Of a stretch of DNA of 64,000 nucleotides, positions 61,022 through 64,000 are shown one piece after another; the stretch's first letter is position 1; every line of letters begins with the position of its first letter. Below the pieces are notes generated by a model. The model worked only from the letters and a program-made list of their open reading frames with translations. It searched no databases and was not told the DNA's origin. The position numbers and the translations under genes were made by a program. The stretch comes from Streptomyces resistomycificus. Lineage in GTDB: Bacteria; Actinomycetota; Actinomycetes; Streptomycetales; Streptomycetaceae. The stretch is taken from positions 937,395 through 1,001,394 of the forward strand of contig NZ_KQ948988.1 in the NCBI RefSeq assembly GCF_001514265.1, written 5' to 3'.

Positions 61022-61393
61022 GTGGCCGCGGCCGGCGACGGGCCCTGGCTCGACGACGCGGCCGGACGGCTGGTGCGCCCCTTCACCGTCAGCAACGGCC
61101 GTACCCGGCCCTCCATCGTGCTCGACCTGCTGTCGCACGTGATGGCCACCGGAGCGACCCCCCTCGGCTACCTCGGTCCCGAACACGCGCAGGTGCTCGA
61201 CATGTGCCGCGCCCCCGTCTCGGTCGCCGAGGTCGCCGCGCACCTGAAACTGCCGGCGGTGGTCACCAAGGTGCTGCTGGCGGACCTCGTCGACTGCGGG
61301 GCGCTGACCACCAAGCCACCCGAGTTCACCCACAACCCGACTGACCGGGCCCTTCTGGAGGCAGTGCTCGATGGACTACGACGACAGCTCTGA
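61022..61393 (+). CDS. cvnC: DUF742 protein CvnC
   Basis: A 123-residue winged-helix-like DUF742 protein: RLVRPFTVSNGRTRPSIVLDLLSHV, then LGYLGPEHAQVLDMCRAPVSVAEVAAHLKLPAVVTKVLLADL. It completes the standard cvnA-B-C-D order and probably binds the GTPase. The GTG 61022 start is just behind the cvnB stop; an in-frame TTG at 61016 overlaps the stop. Its last 23 bp overlap cvnD. Confidence 0.92.
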   Translation: MAAAGDGPWLDDAAGRLVRPFTVSNGRTRPSIVLDLLSHVMATGATPLGYLGPEHAQVLDMCRAPVSVAEVAAHLKLPAVVTKVLLADLVDCGALTTKPPEFTHNPTDRALLEAVLDGLRRQL

Positions 61394-61970
61394 TCCCTTC
61401 CCCACCGCACTCAAGATCCTGGTGGCCGGAGGGTTCGGAGTAGGCAAAACGACGTTCGTGGGCGCGGTCAGCGAGATCGCCCCCCTCAGTACGGAGGAAC
61501 TGCTCACCACGGTCAGCGCCGCGACCGACAGCCTCGAGGGGATCGAGAACAAGGTCGAGACGACGGTGGCCATGGACTTCGGCCGCATCACCCTCGACCC
61601 GGAACACGTCCTCTACCTGTTCGGCACGCCCGGGCAGGAGCGGTTCTGGTTCATGTGGGACGAACTGTCCGAGGGCGCGCTCGGCGCGGTCATCCTCGCC
61701 GACACCCGGCGTCTGGAGGAGTGCTTCGCCGCCGTCGACTTCTTCGAGCAGCGTGGCCTCGGCTTCATCGTCGCGGTCAACGAGTTCGACGGCTCGTACC
61801 GCTACGACCCCGAGGAGGTCCGCGCCGCCATCGACCTGGATCCGCAGATCCCCGTCGTGCGCTGCGACGCCCGGATCTCCAGCTCGGGGGTCCAGACCCT
61901 GCTGACCCTGGTACGGCACCTGATCGCCCACAGCCCGGCGCCCGCGCCGAGCCACGGCGCCCACAGGTGA
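61371..61970 (+). CDS. cvnD: Ras-like GTPase CvnD
   Basis: A 199-residue small GTPase: P-loop VAGGFGVGKTTFVGAVSE (about residue 18), a G3 variant LFGTPGQERF, and G4 VNEFDG (NxxD-type with E in second place). The DxxG of G3 is LFGTPG, so the nucleotide-state switch may be unusual as in other MglA-like Cvn proteins. It is the output of the Cvn complex. ATG 61371 overlaps cvnC. Confidence 0.9.
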   Translation: MDYDDSSDPFPTALKILVAGGFGVGKTTFVGAVSEIAPLSTEELLTTVSAATDSLEGIENKVETTVAMDFGRITLDPEHVLYLFGTPGQERFWFMWDELSEGALGAVILADTRRLEECFAAVDFFEQRGLGFIVAVNEFDGSYRYDPEEVRAAIDLDPQIPVVRCDARISSSGVQTLLTLVRHLIAHSPAPAPSHGAHR

Positions 61971-61999
61971 CCCCCGCACACCCCGCAACGGAGCCGCAC

Positions 62000-62035
62000 A
62001 TGACGTATGTCCACAGCGACGGAGCCCGCCCATGA
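62000..62035 (+). other. 11-codon mini-ORF from a duplicated initiation region
   Basis: ACGGAGCCGCACATGACGTATG (around 61988-62009) is an imperfect copy of ACGGAGCCCGCCCATGACCTACG (62019-62041), which starts the GAF gene. The first copy has a better Shine-Dalgarno and makes MTYVHSDGARP, whose stop overlaps the GAF ATG as ATGA. Confidence 0.4.
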
Positions 62036-62604
62036 CCTACGACCTGCCCCGCCCGGCCGGTCGACTGCTGCTCACGCCCGAGGACAAGGAGGCGCCCGCC
62101 CGTACGCGGCGGCTGCGTGGCCTGGGGCTGGGAGAGCATCCGGAGCCGGCGCTCGACGCCTTCGCGGACCATCTCGCGGAGCGCACCTCGGCGCCGTACG
62201 CCATGATCAACTTCATTGACGAGCACCGCCAGTTCTTCGCGGGCCTGCGCGTGCCCCTCGTCGCGCCCCGCACGGCCTCCGACGAGGTCAAGCCGGAGAT
62301 CGGCCGCTCCATGGAGCGCGACCACGGGTTCTGTCCCCATGTGGTCGTCCGGCGCAAGGCGTTGGTGCTGGAGGACGTGCGCGACTATCCGAGGTTCGCG
62401 GGCAATCCGGTCGTCGACGAGTTCGGGATCCGCTCCTATCTGGGCGCTCCGCTCATCGACTCCTCGGGGATGGTGCTGGGCACCGTGTGCGTCGCCGACA
62501 TCGAGCCGCGAGCCTGGGGGAAGGCCGGGCTGGACACGATCAAGTCGACGGCGGCGGACTTGGTGGGGCGGCTGGCGCGGCGGGAAGCCGACGGGATCTT
62601 CTAG
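62032..62604 (+). CDS. GAF-domain protein
   Basis: A 190-residue protein comprising mostly one GAF domain (about residues 30-185): APYAMINFIDEHRQFFAGLRVP, CPHVVVRRKALVLEDVRDYPRFAGNP, GIRSYLGAPLIDSSGMVLGTVCV. The Cys in GFCPH could contact a ligand. Single GAF proteins often accompany conservons, and this one is 61 bp behind cvnD and probably co-transcribed. The ligand is unknown. Confidence 0.87.
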   Translation: MTYDLPRPAGRLLLTPEDKEAPARTRRLRGLGLGEHPEPALDAFADHLAERTSAPYAMINFIDEHRQFFAGLRVPLVAPRTASDEVKPEIGRSMERDHGFCPHVVVRRKALVLEDVRDYPRFAGNPVVDEFGIRSYLGAPLIDSSGMVLGTVCVADIEPRAWGKAGLDTIKSTAADLVGRLARREADGIF

Positions 62605-62660
62605 AGACGGGCCCTCTGGCAGGGGGCGGCTCGACGCACGACTCGGTGAACGGCTCTACG

Positions 62661-62688
62661 CCGAGGTGGACGTCGACGTCCCCCTCGG
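62661..62688. terminator. Palindromic bidirectional terminator candidate
   Basis: A 28-bp palindrome with 14-bp arms and a single mismatch, including a perfect core GGACGTCGACGTCC (62668-62681), between the converging GAF and GPP34 genes. Confidence 0.5.
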
Positions 62689-62729
62689 TCACGTCCCCCT
62701 GCGTCGAACCCGGTCCGTCGACGACCGCG

Positions 62730-63335
62730 TCACACGCCTCGCCAGATGTTGTCGAAGGCCGCCTGCTCGACGGTTCGCCGCTGCCGCACGGCCTCCAGCT
62801 CCGTGACCGCGTCGCCGACCGTGGTCAGCACGGTGACGACCGAGTCGTCGGTGAGGTCGAAGGAGCCGTCGGCCGGCTCGTCGCGGATCCCGAGCGCGGC
62901 CGTCAGGGCGGCGAGGACGGGCTCCTCCGACGCCCGACGTCCCTCGGCGCGTTGCCGCTCCGGTGAGGCGGCCAGGGCCTTCCTGCCGGTACGGACGGGC
63001 AGCAGACGCCCGCGTGCCTGGGTGACCAGGCCTTCCTTCTCCAACTCGGCGAGGTAGACCGCGGCCAGCCCACGGCCCCGCCGCCACAGCCAGTCCTCAA
63101 CCGACTCGTACGGTTGCGTGCGGACGAGCGACCCGGCTGCCTCGTCCAACAGGCGGTCCCCGGTAGCCGGTTGAGCGCCCGGCGCGATCCGGTCCCCGTC
63201 CAGCACCACGGCGCCCGCCTCGACGAGATCGATGAGTTCGGCGCCGGCCAGAGCGAGCGACAGGTCCCCCTGCTCCAGCGGACGGTCGGTCTCCACCTCC
63301 ACGGTGACGATCGACAGGTCGCGGGCTGTGTTCAT
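62730..63335 (-). CDS. GPP34-family (Golgi phosphoprotein 3-like) protein
   Basis: A 201-residue GPP34-fold protein: LSLALAGAELIDLVEAGAVVLDGDRI near the start, WLWRRGRGLAAVYLAELEKEGLV, and C-terminal VVTVLTTVGDAVTELEAVRQRR. In eukaryotes the fold binds phosphatidylinositol-4-phosphate; in Streptomyces there are many copies of unknown function. ATG 63335 has TTGGAG 5 nt upstream. Confidence 0.88.
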   Translation of the reverse strand: MNTARDLSIVTVEVETDRPLEQGDLSLALAGAELIDLVEAGAVVLDGDRIAPGAQPATGDRLLDEAAGSLVRTQPYESVEDWLWRRGRGLAAVYLAELEKEGLVTQARGRLLPVRTGRKALAASPERQRAEGRRASEEPVLAALTAALGIRDEPADGSFDLTDDSVVTVLTTVGDAVTELEAVRQRRTVEQAAFDNIWRGV

Positions 63336-63591
63336 GAACGCTCCAAGTGAGTCTGCCGAATGCGGGCGGCGACGCCGGGCCGTCGTTCCGCAGGCGAGTC
63401 TGGCACGACCGCCGTGCGGACGGGGGAAGAAGCGGGTGGTGTGAAGCAGAGCTGTGGCTCCGCTTAAGAAATCCTCGATGGACCGGCGGTGCCGCCGTAC
63501 GGCAGATTGCTGAGCGATTCCACTCCACTCCCCGAGAGCGGGCCGCATCGGCGTGCCCGGCGCCGGGGACCCACGCACAGGAGCCGTTGCG

Positions 63592-64000
63592 TTGAAGGCG
63601 CTGGTCAAGGAGAAGGCGGAGCCGGGGCTGTGGCTCGCGGACGTGCCCGAGCCCGAAGTCGGACCCGGTGACGTACTGATCAAGGTGTTGCGCACCGGGA
63701 TCTGCGGCACCGACCTGCACATCCGGTCCTGGGACGGCTGGGCGCAACAGGCGATCCGCACACCGCTCGTCCTCGGGCACGAGTTCGTCGGCGAGGTCGT
63801 CGGGACCGGCCGTGACGTCACCGACATCAAGACGGGCGACCGGGTCAGCGGCGAAGGCCACCTGGTGTGCGGCAAGTGCCGCAACTGCCTCGCCGGGCGG
63901 CGCCACCTGTGCCGGGCCACGGTCGGGCTCGGAGTCGGCCGCGACGGAGCGTTCGCCGAGTACGTCGCGTTGCCCGCCGCCAACGTGTGGGTGCACCGGG
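63592..64000 (+). CDS. tdh: L-threonine 3-dehydrogenase-like zinc dehydrogenase, cut by right edge
   Basis: The first 136 codons of a medium-chain zinc dehydrogenase: [31 protein letters not shown], active zinc ligand in [23 protein letters not shown], and the structural zinc cysteines [15 protein letters not shown]. This matches threonine dehydrogenase (threonine to 2-amino-3-ketobutyrate). TTG 63592 has GGAG 8 nt upstream. The Rossmann domain and stop are outside the window. Confidence 0.85.
   Translation, partial: MKALVKEKAEPGLWLADVPEPEVGPGDVLIKVLRTGICGTDLHIRSWDGWAQQAIRTPLVLGHEFVGEVVGTGRDVTDIKTGDRVSGEGHLVCGKCRNCLAGRRHLCRATVGLGVGRDGAFAEYVALPAANVWVHR

Noticed and set aside
1..64000. CRISPR arrays, tRNA/rRNA genes, insertion sequences or phage attachment sites
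   Set aside because: None seen: no spaced repeat arrays, no tRNA cloverleaf or CCA-type 3' ends noticed, no transposase or integrase motifs.

Overview
The window is high-GC, strongly GC3-biased chromosomal DNA of a Streptomyces (or very close relative). The evidence is the dense Streptomyces-style gene content: a cvnA-D conservon, a complete hopanoid operon, an LPFR small protein, a c-di-AMP riboswitch in front of a LysM/M23 peptidase gene, frequent GTG/TTG starts and many leaderless promoters. No tRNA, rRNA, CRISPR array or intact insertion sequence was seen. Both edges cut a gene: a MerR-type regulator on the left and a threonine-dehydrogenase-like gene on the right.

Layout. 1-16 kb: MerR regulator, APC permease, a macrodomain protein behind a DNA-damage-type promoter, an arginase-family protein, two secreted peptidases (M1 and S15), a MerR/quinone-oxidoreductase locus with duplicated operators and a frameshifted second merR, a BCCT osmolyte transporter, D-amino-acid oxidase, and an ABC-F protein. 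16-26 kb: tex, an LPFR peptide, a GlxA regulator with a DJ-1/PfpI enzyme, an enoyl-CoA hydratase, an HdeD-like membrane protein, an anti-sigma-type ATPase, idi, a CDF metal exporter and galE. 26-33 kb: a tight seven-gene operon (two CDP-alcohol phosphotransferase-fold proteins, a LicC-like nucleotidyltransferase, an sn-glycerol-1-phosphate-dehydrogenase-like enzyme, a GT2 glycosyltransferase and a TagGH-type ABC exporter) closed by a strong terminator. It looks like an uncharacterised phospho-glycopolymer or phosphoglycolipid system and is the best candidate here for new biology.

33.4-46.3 kb: the hopanoid operon hpnC-hpnD-(46-aa orf)-hpnE-polyprenyl synthase-shc-hpnG-hpnH-ispG-dxs-hpnO. It links MEP-pathway supply (dxs, ispG, with idi 10 kb upstream) to FPP, squalene, hopene, adenosylhopane, ribosylhopane and aminobacteriohopanetriol. 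Nearly all genes overlap or nearly touch, with a 21-aa leader ORF overlapping hpnC. 46.4-53.6 kb: an XRE-cupin regulator with two operators and a coupled 40-aa membrane peptide, a tyrosine phosphatase, a GH36 alpha-galactosidase, the riboswitch-controlled LysM/M23 peptidase, a Tat-type secreted DUF6250-like protein behind a LacI-type operator, and an SGNH hydrolase. 53.7-64 kb: TetR regulator, Leu/Val-type dehydrogenase, MBL-fold hydrolase, a 1.2-kb stretch holding the wreck of a MoxR-type AAA ATPase, the cvnABCD conservon with a trailing GAF protein, a GPP34 protein and the start of tdh.

The gene calls rest on translations, motifs, overlaps and start-site signals read by eye. Family names come from recognition of motifs, not from database searches. 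Promoter and operator calls are pattern matches and have no experimental support.
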